Source: Woeseiaceae bacterium
Lineage (GTDB): Bacteria > Pseudomonadota > Gammaproteobacteria > Steroidobacterales > Woeseiaceae
Direction of reading: 5' to 3'
Assembly: GCA_030066075.1 (NCBI GenBank)
Contig: JASJCH010000020.1
Span: 1 to 64,000, forward strand
Length of the DNA stretch: 64,000 bases
Below the pieces are notes generated by a model, which saw nothing but the letters and a program-made list of their open reading frames with translations, was not told where the DNA came from and did no database searches. The translations under genes and the position numbers were made by a program. Positions 53,478-61,790 of this stretch are shown in pieces (within the stretch, counting starts at the first letter, position 1; every line of letters begins with the position of its first letter).

Positions 53478-54880
53478 CAGCGGTTCCTCTCCTCGAGCGC
53501 GCTCTGTATGCGGGCGGCGAGTTCGGTTGCCTCGCGGGCGACGCGCTGCGTGTCGATGGTCAGCATTTCACGTTCGTTCATCAGCACCATGCCGTCGACG
53601 ACGACTGACGCCACGTCCTGCTCGTCGTTCACATACACGAGGTGCGACACGACGTCATAGGTCGGAACATGGTGCACGTCCTCGAACGCCACCTGGATCA
53701 GGTCGGCGCGCTTGCCTGGCTCGAGCGTACCGATCTTGTCGCCCAGGCCGATGGCCGTAGCGCCGCCGCTCGTCGCCATCCGCAGTACGGTTTCGGCGGA
53801 GAGCACTTCCGGATTCATCTGCTCGACTTTCTGAAGGAAGGCCGCAAGTCGCATCTCCTCCCACATGTCGAGATCGTTATTGCTGGCCGCGCCGTCGGTA
53901 CCGAGGCCGACGAGAACGCCGGCGGCCAGCATGTCGGTGATCGGCGCAATACCCGAGGCAATTTTCATGTTCGACGTCGGGTTGTGGATGACGCCGACCT
54001 TGCGCTCGGCCAGGATCGGGATCTCGCTCTCGGTTGGCCAGACCACGTGCGCCGCGATTGTGGGCCCGTCGAAAAACCCGATCGACTCGAACAACTCGAT
54101 GCTCGTCGTGCCGTAAGTGTCCTTGGAGTACTGCACTTCGTAAGGAGATTCGGACAGGTGGATGCTGATCGGCACGCCGTACTTCATCGCCGCCTCGCGA
54201 GTGGCCTCTAGCTGCTCGGCATTCAGGGTGTAATTGGCGTGCGGACCGAAGATCGGCGTTATGCGGTCATTCTTGCCCAGCCAGCGTTCGATGAAGCCGC
54301 TGCCTTTGCGGATCGAGTCGCCGGCGTCCTCGGCGTCCGGGCTGCGCTGGTCGATGACGGTTGCCGAGATCAGGGCGCGCATGCCGCAGCTGTCCACGAT
54401 CTCGGCGATCGTGTCGGGGTAGTAGTACATGTCGACGAAGGTCGTCGTCCCGCCGCGGATCATTTCCCAGCAGGCCAGCTCGGTGCCGATGCGGACGAAC
54501 TCGGCGTCCACGAACTGCACCTCCGCCGGGAAGATGTAGTTGTTGAGCCAGTCCATGAGGGCCAGGTCGTCGGCAACGCCGCGCAGCAGGGTCATGGCGG
54601 CGTGCGAGTGGCCATTGACCAGCCCGGGCATGACGACACGATTGGCGCCCGGCAATACCTGTGCGGCAGTGTAAGCTGCGTTGATCTCGCTGGCCGGGCC
54701 CACGGCGAGTATGACACCCTCGTCGATCGCGACGGCGCCGTTCTCGATGACGGTCATCGCCGCGTCCATCGTGACGACGTGGTCGCCCTCGACGATGATG
54801 TCGATAGAATCCTGCGACTGACAGGCGATCGGCAGCAGGGCCGCAAGAATCGTCACGAAACAGCGGGTTGGTCTTGTCAT
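53477..54880 (-). CDS. Exported amidohydrolase, SAH/MTA deaminase-like (MtaD/AtzA group)
   Basis: The 467-residue enzyme starts at the ATG at 54880 behind GAGGAG. The signal peptide ends in LPIACQS, a possible but non-canonical lipobox. The amidohydrolase site shows VNGHSHAAMTLLRGVADDLAL (first His pair), PISIHLSESPYEV (third ligand) and GTDGAASNNDLDMWEE (Asp). This is the AtzA/TrzA/MtaD group that deaminates S-adenosylhomocysteine, methylthioadenosine or adenosine. The location near nucleoside genes favours an adenosine-like substrate. An exported enzyme of this group is unusual. Confidence 0.82.
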   Translation of the reverse strand: MTRPTRCFVTILAALLPIACQSQDSIDIIVEGDHVVTMDAAMTVIENGAVAIDEGVILAVGPASEINAAYTAAQVLPGANRVVMPGLVNGHSHAAMTLLRGVADDLALMDWLNNYIFPAEVQFVDAEFVRIGTELACWEMIRGGTTTFVDMYYYPDTIAEIVDSCGMRALISATVIDQRSPDAEDAGDSIRKGSGFIERWLGKNDRITPIFGPHANYTLNAEQLEATREAAMKYGVPISIHLSESPYEVQYSKDTYGTTSIELFESIGFFDGPTIAAHVVWPTESEIPILAERKVGVIHNPTSNMKIASGIAPITDMLAAGVLVGLGTDGAASNNDLDMWEEMRLAAFLQKVEQMNPEVLSAETVLRMATSGGATAIGLGDKIGTLEPGKRADLIQVAFEDVHHVPTYDVVSHLVYVNDEQDVASVVVDGMVLMNEREMLTIDTQRVAREATELAARIQSALEERNR

Positions 54881-54961
54881 GGGAACTCCTCGTGGCGCAA
54901 TTGTAGCATCGGGTCCAGCGTTTCCATGCGCGAAAACAGCCGGCCGATGGCCGCTCTTGGT

Positions 54962-54967
54962 TAGAAT
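54962..54967 (+). promoter_or_regulatory. -10 element (TAGAAT) just before the PhyH gene
   Basis: TAGAAT ends seven bases before the ATG at 54975, so transcription would begin at the start codon. It overlaps the alternative ATG at 54966. No convincing -35 is visible. Confidence 0.4.
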
Positions 54968-54974
54968 GGCAGGC

Positions 54975-55859
54975 ATGTCTGAATCTATACCGGCCTATGA
55001 AGCCACGCAGTCAGGCGCCCTGACGCCTGCAATGCTTGCCGATTACCGCGAGAGCGGCGTACTGATCCTGCGCAATTTCGTTAGCCGGGACGATTGCGAC
55101 TCGCTCAAGCAACGCATGCTCGAGATGGTTGACGCCTTCGACCCGGCGACCGTCAAGACCGTGTTCTCAACGGCCAGCGATTCGCACCAGGCCGACGACT
55201 ATTTCATCGAATCGGGCGACAAGATTCGTTTTTTCCTCGAGGACGGCGCGTTCGACGACGAGGGTAACCTGCGGCAGTCGAAAGCCGACAGCCTCAACAA
55301 GGTTGGCCACGCCATGCACGACCTCGACCCCGTGTTCGATGCCTTTTCACGCACGCCCAAACTGGCGGGCGTGGCGGCGAGCCTCGGGTTCGAGGAACCG
55401 GGGATCATCCAGTCGATGTACATCTTCAAGCCGCCGCGTATCGGCGGCGAAGTCCTCTGTCACCAGGACTCGACCTATATCTACACCGAGCCCGAGTCCT
55501 GCGCAGGGTTCTGGTTCGCGCTCGAGGACGCCACCATCGAGAACGGCTGCATGCGCTTCATCCCGGGCGCCCACAAGGCGCCGCTCAGGAAGCGCAACTA
55601 CCGCGATGAATCGGGCGCAATCGTCAACGAGATCATCGACGAAACCCCGTTCGACCTAGCCGATACCGTCCCTGCCGAGGCGCCTGCCGGCACCCTGGTC
55701 GTCTTCGACGGGAGGGCGCCGCATTACAGCGGGCCGAACCTGTCGGACCGATCGCGCCATGCCTACACATTGCACGTTATCGACCAGGCCTGTCACTACC
55801 CGGAGAGCAACTGGTTGCAGCGAAACGCGGACCTGCCGCTGCGCGGTTTCCACGCCTGA
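54975..55859 (+). CDS. Phytanoyl-CoA dioxygenase (PhyH) family protein
   Basis: The 294-residue Fe(II)/2-oxoglutarate oxygenase has the HxD motif in LCHQDSTYIYTEPESCAGFWF and the distal His in APHYSGPN, with Arg in SDRSRHAYTLHVID. The N-terminal ALTPAMLADYRESGVLILRNF is typical of PhyH. ATG 54975 was preferred to 54966 because the latter lies in the -10. Substrates of this group range from phytanoyl-CoA to ectoine and small acids, and none is suggested here. Confidence 0.87.
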   Translation: MSESIPAYEATQSGALTPAMLADYRESGVLILRNFVSRDDCDSLKQRMLEMVDAFDPATVKTVFSTASDSHQADDYFIESGDKIRFFLEDGAFDDEGNLRQSKADSLNKVGHAMHDLDPVFDAFSRTPKLAGVAASLGFEEPGIIQSMYIFKPPRIGGEVLCHQDSTYIYTEPESCAGFWFALEDATIENGCMRFIPGAHKAPLRKRNYRDESGAIVNEIIDETPFDLADTVPAEAPAGTLVVFDGRAPHYSGPNLSDRSRHAYTLHVIDQACHYPESNWLQRNADLPLRGFHA

Positions 55860-55944
55860 GCAACATACGTGAAAGCCCGCATTGTGTGGTCTTGCGGCCA
55901 GTGTTGCCATTGGCGCGAACGATTCGCTTGACAGGAAAATCATC

Positions 55945-56625
55945 ATGAAACGCTTTACCACTATTCTCGCGACGGCCGCCGTTGCGACGCTCGCTGCTGC
56001 CCCTGCCATGGCCCACGAAGAGGGGACATGGATCCTTCGCGCCGGCGTTGGTACGGTCGATCCGGAATCCAACAACCTCGTGCTGCGGGACTTCCCGGCC
56101 GCTGCTCTCAATACGACGATCGAGGTTGATGACGGCACCAGCCTGACGCTCACCGGCACCTACATGTTCACGCGTAACTGGGCGTTCGACATCCTGGCCG
56201 CGTGGCCCTTCAGCCATGACATCGACGCCAAGATCGTCGATACGCAGGCTCCTGGCGGTGCGAGCTCGCTGGCGATTGGTGAGACGGATCATCTGCCGCC
56301 GACGTTCTCGGTGCAGTATCACTTTATCCCCGACGGCAAGTTCCAGCCCTATTTTGGCCTCGGCCTGAACTACACGACTTTCTTCAGCACGGACGTTGAC
56401 CAGGAGCTCACGGATGCGCTGGGTGTAACACGCCTGAGCCTGGACGATTCCTTCGGCCTGGCGGCGCAACTGGGCGCCGACATCGAGCTGAATGACGATT
56501 GGGTCATCAATCTCGATTTCCGTTACATCAACATCGAGTCGGATGTTTCCGCGAACGGGGCCAAGCTCGGGACGGTCGACATCAACCCGTATGTCTATTC
56601 GATCTCGGTAGGCAAACGCTTCTGA
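55945..56625 (+). CDS. ompW: OmpW-family outer-membrane protein
   Basis: The 226-residue protein starts after AGGAAA with a signal peptide (ending PAMA-HEEG). GTWILRAGVGTVDPESNN is the typical OmpW mature start. An eight-stranded barrel follows, with LTGTYMFTRNWAFDILAAWPF, FSVQYHFIPDGKFQPYFGLGLNY and final YSISVGKRF. OmpW forms a hydrophobic channel through the outer membrane for small nonpolar compounds. A hairpin terminator follows the gene. Confidence 0.92.
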   Translation: MKRFTTILATAAVATLAAAPAMAHEEGTWILRAGVGTVDPESNNLVLRDFPAAALNTTIEVDDGTSLTLTGTYMFTRNWAFDILAAWPFSHDIDAKIVDTQAPGGASSLAIGETDHLPPTFSVQYHFIPDGKFQPYFGLGLNYTTFFSTDVDQELTDALGVTRLSLDDSFGLAAQLGADIELNDDWVINLDFRYINIESDVSANGAKLGTVDINPYVYSISVGKRF

Positions 56626-56676
56626 TAAACGCCCTGGTCTCCCGACCGGGGATTTGCGCTGTAACGCGCAACGTGG

Positions 56677-56707
56677 AGAATGGCGCCATGTGCGCCATTC
56701 TTCATTT
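56677..56707 (+). terminator. Hairpin terminator after ompW
   Basis: A perfect 10-base stem AGAATGGCGC/GCGCCATTCT with a five-base loop is followed by TCATTT. The tail is only moderately T-rich, so efficiency is uncertain. It separates ompW from deoA. Confidence 0.6.
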
Positions 56708-56720
56708 GGGCTCCTGACCG

Positions 56721-58034
56721 GTGTTGTTCGCCGATGTCATACGCGCCAAGCGCGACGGCGGTGAGCTGTCGCGTGAGCAGCTCCAGTTCTTCGTAGACGG
56801 CCTTGCCGACGAGTCGTTGCCGGCCGAGCAGGTCTCCTCGCTGGCGATGGCCGTGTTCCTGAACGGCATGAGCTTCGACGAGGCGGCGACGCTGACAATC
56901 GGCATGTCGCAGTCGGGGACCGTGCTCGACTGGAGCGACGCGGGCCTCGACGGCCCGGTCGTTGACAAGCATTCGACCGGCGGCGTCGGCGACAAGGTGA
57001 GTTTCCTGCTGGCGCCTATCGCCGCGGCTTGCGGTTGCTACGTGCCGATGATCTCGGGGCGGGGTCTTGGCCATACGGGCGGCACGACCGACAAGGCCGA
57101 GGCGATTCCCGGCTATAGCACGGCGCCCGACTTCGAGACCTTCAAACGCGTCGTCAGGTCGGTCGGCTGTGCCGTTATCGGCCAGACCGCGGACCTCGCG
57201 CCGGCGGATCGGCGGCTGTACGCCATTCGTGACGTTACGGCGACGGTGGAGTCGATTCCGCTGATCACGGCCTCGATCCTGTCGAAGAAAATCGCGGCGG
57301 GCCTCGACGCGCTGGTCATGGACGTCAAGGTGGGTACTGGTGCGTTCATGCCGACCTATGAAAAATCCGTCGACCTGGCGAAAAGCATCATCGCGACCGC
57401 GGCGAGGGCGGATCTCAAGACCAGCGCCGTGCTCACCGACATGAACGAAGTGCTCGGCACGACGGCTGGCAACGCGCTGGAAATTGCGGAGTCGATGGCT
57501 TACCTGCGCAACGACTACCGGGATTCACGCCTGGACGACGTCGTCATGGCGCTGTGCGCCGAGATGCTGCTCGTCACGGGTCTCGAGGACGACCTCGAGC
57601 GTGCGCTTGCGCGCTGCGACAAGGCCGTCGTAAGCGGCCAGGCCGCGGAACGCTTCGACGAGATGTGTGTGGCCCTCGGCGGGCCGCCCGGGTTCGTTGC
57701 CGGCAGTGAGAAGCATCTCGCCAAGGCGCCGGTGACGAAGGCCGTGCACGCGGCGGGGTACCTGGCGGGCGTCGACGTGCGGGCCGTCGGTAACGCCATC
57801 ATCGAGCTCGGCGGTGGGCGACGCAGAGTCGGCGAGGCGCTGGATCTGTCCGTTGGATTCAGCGACGTCGCGCGCATCGGGACGCTGCTCGATGGTGAGA
57901 CGCCGCTTGCGATCGTGCATGCGGCCAGTGACAACGAAGCGCAACGCGCGGGCCAGCTATTACTCGATGCCTGCTCGATACATGACGAGCCGCCGAAGAG
58001 CGAGCCCACGATTCACGACAAAATATCGGGTTAG
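56721..58034 (+). CDS. deoA: Thymidine phosphorylase
   Basis: The 437-residue enzyme starts at GTG and shows the pyrimidine-nucleoside phosphorylase signature in VVDKHSTGGVGDKVSF (residues 81-95) and SGRGLGHTGGTTDKAEAIPG. The internal SILSKKIAAGLDALVMDVKVG adds substrate contacts. Length and motifs fit DeoA of proteobacteria. It splits thymidine and deoxyuridine into base and deoxyribose-1-phosphate. The next gene is a second CNT transporter, and both lie in the nucleoside catabolic region. Confidence 0.93.
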   Translation: MLFADVIRAKRDGGELSREQLQFFVDGLADESLPAEQVSSLAMAVFLNGMSFDEAATLTIGMSQSGTVLDWSDAGLDGPVVDKHSTGGVGDKVSFLLAPIAAACGCYVPMISGRGLGHTGGTTDKAEAIPGYSTAPDFETFKRVVRSVGCAVIGQTADLAPADRRLYAIRDVTATVESIPLITASILSKKIAAGLDALVMDVKVGTGAFMPTYEKSVDLAKSIIATAARADLKTSAVLTDMNEVLGTTAGNALEIAESMAYLRNDYRDSRLDDVVMALCAEMLLVTGLEDDLERALARCDKAVVSGQAAERFDEMCVALGGPPGFVAGSEKHLAKAPVTKAVHAAGYLAGVDVRAVGNAIIELGGGRRRVGEALDLSVGFSDVARIGTLLDGETPLAIVHAASDNEAQRAGQLLLDACSIHDEPPKSEPTIHDKISG

Positions 58035-58096
58035 GGCAGACCATTGCGGTATCCTAGGGCCGCCACGTAATAACAAGAACACCCGGGGGTAGGCAC

Positions 58097-59320
58097 GTGG
58101 GCAATTTCATCGGCATTTTCGGCATCATCGCTATTCTGGCAATCGCGTTCGCGTTCTCGAGCAACCGCAAGGCCATTAATCTCCGAGTCGTGGGACCCGC
58201 GTTTGCGTTGCAGGCGGTCATCGCTGCCATCGTGCTGTTCTGGGACCGCGGCCGGGCGTTTATCGACACGCTGAGCACCGGCGTGCTGGCCATCATCGGG
58301 TTCGCGAATGCCGGCATCGACATGGTCTTCGGCCCATTGGCCGATACCGACATCGTCGGCTTCAGCTTCGCCATCAACGTGCTGCCGATCATTATCTTTT
58401 TCGCCGCGCTCATGTCGGTGCTTTATCACCTGCGGATCATGGAGTGGGTCGTACGCATCGTCGGTGGCGCGCTGCACAAGATTATCGGCACGGGAACGAT
58501 CGAGTCGATGAACGCCGCAGCGAACATTTTCGTCGGGCAGACCGAGGCGCCGCTCGTCGTGAAGCCCTACCTGCGCGGCCTGACCGAACCGCAGATGTTC
58601 GCCGTGATGGTCTCCGGCCTGGCATCGATCGCCGGAACCGTGCTGGCGGGTTACACACTGATGGGCGCGGAGCTGAAGTACCTGCTGGCTGCTGCGTTCA
58701 TGGCCGCGCCGGGCGGCCTGCTCATGGCCAAGATCATCATGCCCGACGACGAGGTAGCGCCGACGAGCGCGCCCGAGAAATTCAAGATGGAGCCGAGTCA
58801 TCACAAGAACGTGATCCTGGCCGCGGCCACCGGCACCTCGGACGGCCTGCGCCTGGCCGTCAACATCGGTGCGATGCTGGTCGCCTTCGTCGCGCTGATC
58901 GCGCTGTTCAACGGCCTCGTGGGATGGCTGTTCGGGCTGGCGGGGATTGAAGGCGTCACCCTGCAGCTGATACTGGGCAAGATCTTCCAGCCGCTGATGT
59001 ATCTCCTGAGCGTCCCGTGGGACGAGGCGCAGGCGGCCGGCGCCCTGTTCGGCGAGAAGCTGATCCTCAACGAGTTCGTCGCCTTTTCGCACCTCAACGA
59101 GTACCTGGCCGGAATGAGCCCACGCACGGTCGCTATCACCACGTTCTCGCTGTGCGGCTTCGCCAACCTGTCGTCGATTGCGATCCTGCTCGGCGGCCTC
59201 GGCGTGCTGGTACCGGAGAAGCGCGAGCTGATCGGGGTGCTCGGCATCAAGGCGGTGCTCGCCGCCTCGTTGTCCAACCTGATGAGTGCGGCCCTTGCCG
59301 GACTGATGCTCACGTTCTGA
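58097..59320 (+). CDS. Concentrative nucleoside transporter (NupC/CNT family), copy 2
   Basis: The 407-residue CNT protein starts at GTG after GGGGGTAGG. It matches copy 1 along its length: [42 protein letters not shown] and [21 protein letters not shown]. Copies differ in the central loop (PTSAPEKFKMEPSHHKN versus a shorter acidic stretch). Two paralogues within 7 kb of each other imply different nucleoside preference or regulation. Confidence 0.9.
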   Translation: MGNFIGIFGIIAILAIAFAFSSNRKAINLRVVGPAFALQAVIAAIVLFWDRGRAFIDTLSTGVLAIIGFANAGIDMVFGPLADTDIVGFSFAINVLPIIIFFAALMSVLYHLRIMEWVVRIVGGALHKIIGTGTIESMNAAANIFVGQTEAPLVVKPYLRGLTEPQMFAVMVSGLASIAGTVLAGYTLMGAELKYLLAAAFMAAPGGLLMAKIIMPDDEVAPTSAPEKFKMEPSHHKNVILAAATGTSDGLRLAVNIGAMLVAFVALIALFNGLVGWLFGLAGIEGVTLQLILGKIFQPLMYLLSVPWDEAQAAGALFGEKLILNEFVAFSHLNEYLAGMSPRTVAITTFSLCGFANLSSIAILLGGLGVLVPEKRELIGVLGIKAVLAASLSNLMSAALAGLMLTF

Positions 59321-59324
59321 CGCG

Positions 59325-60269
59325 GTGAGCCGCAAGATCATCATCGACTGCGATCCGGGGCAGGACGACGCTGTCGCGCTGCTGCTGGCTTTCGCATCGC
59401 CCGAAGTTGACGTGCTCGGCATCGCGACCGTCGGCGGGAACGTGCCGCTGGCTCTCACGCACCGCAACGCGCGCATGATGTGCGACCTGGCCGGCTGCGA
59501 TGTTCCCGTGTTCGCTGGTTGCGACAAACCGATGCAACGCGTGCTCAGGACCGCCGAATACATCCACGGCGAGACAGGCATCGACGGCATCGACGTGTTT
59601 GAGCCAAAAGCGCCGCTGCAGCCGCAGCACGGCGTAGATTTCATTATCGAAACCCTGCTGGCGGCGGACGATAGTTCGGTTACGCTGGTGCCCACCGGGC
59701 CGTTGACGAATATCGGCACGGTCATCGATCGTGAGCCGGCCGTGCTGCCGAAGATCGAACGCATCGTGTTGATGGGCGGTGCAATGCGCGAAGGCGGTAA
59801 CCGAACGCCATCGGCCGAGTTCAATATCCTCGTCGATCCCGAGGCGGCGGACATCGTGTTTCGCTGCGGCAGGCCGATTACCCAGATGGGGCTCGACGTC
59901 ACTCACCAGGTGTTGTCCACCAAAGACCGCGTGGAGCGCATACGCGCGCTCGATAACCCGGTCGCCGACGCCACCGCGGGCATGCTTGGCTTCTTCGAGC
60001 GCTACGACATGAGCAAGTACTCGGCTCCGGGCGCGCCGCTGCACGATCCATGCACGGTGGCCTGGCTGATCAAGCCGGAGCTTTTCACCGGCAAGGACTG
60101 TAATGTCGCGATCGAGACGCGCTCCGACCTCACGCTGGGTCATACGGCGGTGGATTTCTGGCACGTGACGGACCGCCCGAAGAACGTTCACTGGGTCTAC
60201 GAAGTCGATAGTGGCGGATTCTACGACTTGCTGACGGAGCGGCTCGCTACGTATGGAGAAACGGCATGA
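59325..60269 (+). CDS. Inosine/uridine-preferring nucleoside hydrolase
   Basis: The 314-residue protein starts at GTG, four bases after the CNT stop. The calcium-binding cluster is IIIDCDPGQDDAVALLLA (Asp8, Asp10, Asp14, Asp15). Other family motifs are VPTGPLTNIGTVI, VLMGGAMREGGNRTPSAEFNI and the ligand Asp near HDPCTVAWL. It hydrolyses ribonucleosides to base plus ribose, which the ribokinase encoded next phosphorylates. Confidence 0.9.
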   Translation: MSRKIIIDCDPGQDDAVALLLAFASPEVDVLGIATVGGNVPLALTHRNARMMCDLAGCDVPVFAGCDKPMQRVLRTAEYIHGETGIDGIDVFEPKAPLQPQHGVDFIIETLLAADDSSVTLVPTGPLTNIGTVIDREPAVLPKIERIVLMGGAMREGGNRTPSAEFNILVDPEAADIVFRCGRPITQMGLDVTHQVLSTKDRVERIRALDNPVADATAGMLGFFERYDMSKYSAPGAPLHDPCTVAWLIKPELFTGKDCNVAIETRSDLTLGHTAVDFWHVTDRPKNVHWVYEVDSGGFYDLLTERLATYGETA

Positions 60270-61117
60270 GCACTATCGCGGTCATCGGTTCGGTCAACCT
60301 CGATATGGTTGCTACCGTCAAGAAACTGCCGGCGCCCGGGGAGACCGTAACAGATGCGGAACTGAACCGGTTTCCGGGTGGCAAGGGCGCGAACCAGGCG
60401 CTGGCCGCCAGGCGGCTCGGCGCCGATGTGCAGTTGTTTGCCTGCGTTGGCGATGATGCGGCGGCCGACGAGGCGCTGGCGCTGTTGAGAGAAGGCGGCG
60501 TCGACCTGTCGCACGTGGTCGTCGCCGACGATAAGCCGACCGGCACGGCGCTAATCGCCGTCGCGCCCTCGGGTGAGAATCACATCGTCGTGGCGCCTGG
60601 CGCCAACCGCAGCCTGACCCCCGACAGGTTCACCGTGCCCGACGGCGACGCGCTCATCTGCCAGCTCGAAGTGCCCACGGACACGGTGGCCCACGCCGCG
60701 GAGCGGTTCGGCGGCTTTTTCTGTGTCAATCTCGCGCCGGCCAAGCAGGTCGACGTGACGGTGCTGCAACGAGCCGACCTTGTGGTCGTCAACGAGATCG
60801 AGGCGGCCTGGTACGGCGAGACGCTGAACGCGTGCCCGGGCATGATCGTGACCACGGTCGGCGCGGCTGGCGCCACGATCACTCAGGGAGGTGAAGATAT
60901 AGCGGTCGCGCGTCCACCGCGCGTCGATGTCGTCGACACGACGGCGGCTGGCGATACGTTCACGGCTGCCCTGACCGTTGCGCTCGTCGAAGGCCAGTCG
61001 CCGCAGGCAGCGCTGGAGTTCGCCTGCGCCGCGGGCGCCGCGGCGTGCACCAAGCTCGGCGCACAGCCGTCATTGCCGACCCGAGACGAGGTAGAGTCAT
61101 TGCGAACTGTCAGTTAG
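60266..61117 (+). CDS. rbsK: Ribokinase (PfkB family)
   Basis: The 283-residue kinase has the PfkB N-terminal signature FPGGKGANQALAARRLGADV and the catalytic C-terminal motif VVDTTAAGDTFTAALTVAL. It phosphorylates ribose released by nucleoside hydrolase, and its start overlaps that gene by four bases. At 283 residues it is slightly shorter than typical ribokinases (about 305). Its 3' end overlaps the next convergent gene by eight bases. Confidence 0.88.
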   Translation: MSTIAVIGSVNLDMVATVKKLPAPGETVTDAELNRFPGGKGANQALAARRLGADVQLFACVGDDAAADEALALLREGGVDLSHVVVADDKPTGTALIAVAPSGENHIVVAPGANRSLTPDRFTVPDGDALICQLEVPTDTVAHAAERFGGFFCVNLAPAKQVDVTVLQRADLVVVNEIEAAWYGETLNACPGMIVTTVGAAGATITQGGEDIAVARPPRVDVVDTTAAGDTFTAALTVALVEGQSPQAALEFACAAGAAACTKLGAQPSLPTRDEVESLRTVS

Positions 61118-61358
61118 CCTGGCCCTTTGCCGTAACGAGCCAGGAGTGAGTGACGACCGTTGCGACCAGCACTGCCAGCGCTACCGGCCAGAACCAGCTG
61201 AATGCGGTCTCCGCTACGATGGCCCAGTTCGTGCCCGTCTCATCGTGAAAGATCCCGGCCGGGTTCAGGCGCCAGTCCGCAACGGTTGCCGGGATAGCTA
61301 CCAGCAGACCCGCAAACAAGCCGGCGATGATCCCGAAGTACCATGAACGAGCGCGCAT
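61110..61358 (-). CDS. Small two-helix membrane protein, hypothetical
   Basis: The 82-residue product has two predicted helices (about 7-27, WYFGIIAGLFAGLLVAIPATV, and 47-70). A polar loop between them reads RLNPAGIFHDETGTNW. The frame lies 36 bases downstream of cytidine deaminase on the same strand and may be the last gene of the preT-preA-cdd unit. Family not recognised. Confidence 0.6.
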   Translation of the reverse strand: MRARSWYFGIIAGLFAGLLVAIPATVADWRLNPAGIFHDETGTNWAIVAETAFSWFWPVALAVLVATVVTHSWLVTAKGQAN

Positions 61359-61394
61359 CGATTGTCTCCAGCCCGGCCGAGGCCGTATTGGCGG

Positions 61395-61790
61395 CTAGAG
61401 GTGGAACGACGAGGGCAGCAGCTCATCCATCGTGTAGCTGTGCCAGTTCTCGTCGTTGTCCTTGACGATGATGCGGGTGTTCTCGTCGGCAAATTCGTCA
61501 ATGCGCTGACGGCAGCCGCCGCAGGGAGTGCAGGCGCGCGATTTTTCGCCGGCGCTGCCACCGGCGACCGCGATCTTGGCGATACGCGTACCGCCGCCGG
61601 CGACCATGGCGCTGATTGCGCCGGCCTCGGCGCAGCTGACGTTCGAGTAGGCGGCGTTTTCCACGTTGCAGCCGAGATGTACGACGCCGTTCTCGTCGAT
61701 GAGCGCCGCGCCGACGCTGAATCCTGAGTACGGACAGTGCGCCTTGTCGCGCACCTGTCGAGCAAGATCGAGCAGTTCGTCGTCGGTCAT
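61395..61790 (-). CDS. cdd: Cytidine deaminase
   Basis: The 131-residue protein has the tetrameric cytidine deaminase motifs: HCPYSGFSVGAAL near the start, catalytic CAEAGAISAMVAGG (Cys and Glu) and zinc-binding PCGGCRQRIDEF. The tracked frame starts 129 bases too early; ATG 61790 overlaps the preA stop by one base. It converts cytidine to uridine, providing uracil for reductive degradation by PreTA. Confidence 0.93.
   Translation of the reverse strand: MTDDELLDLARQVRDKAHCPYSGFSVGAALIDENGVVHLGCNVENAAYSNVSCAEAGAISAMVAGGGTRIAKIAVAGGSAGEKSRACTPCGGCRQRIDEFADENTRIIVKDNDENWHSYTMDELLPSSFHL

Noticed and set aside
55928-55933. TTGACA as -35 of ompW
   Set aside because: The hexamer is only 11 bases before the start codon, so any matching -10 would fall inside the coding sequence.
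58031-59902. 623-codon minus-strand ORF
   Set aside because: It lies antisense to the CNT transporter and nucleoside hydrolase genes, both clear by motif. Its product is low-complexity, rich in Arg, His, Gln and Asp, as expected from a shadow frame in high-GC coding DNA.
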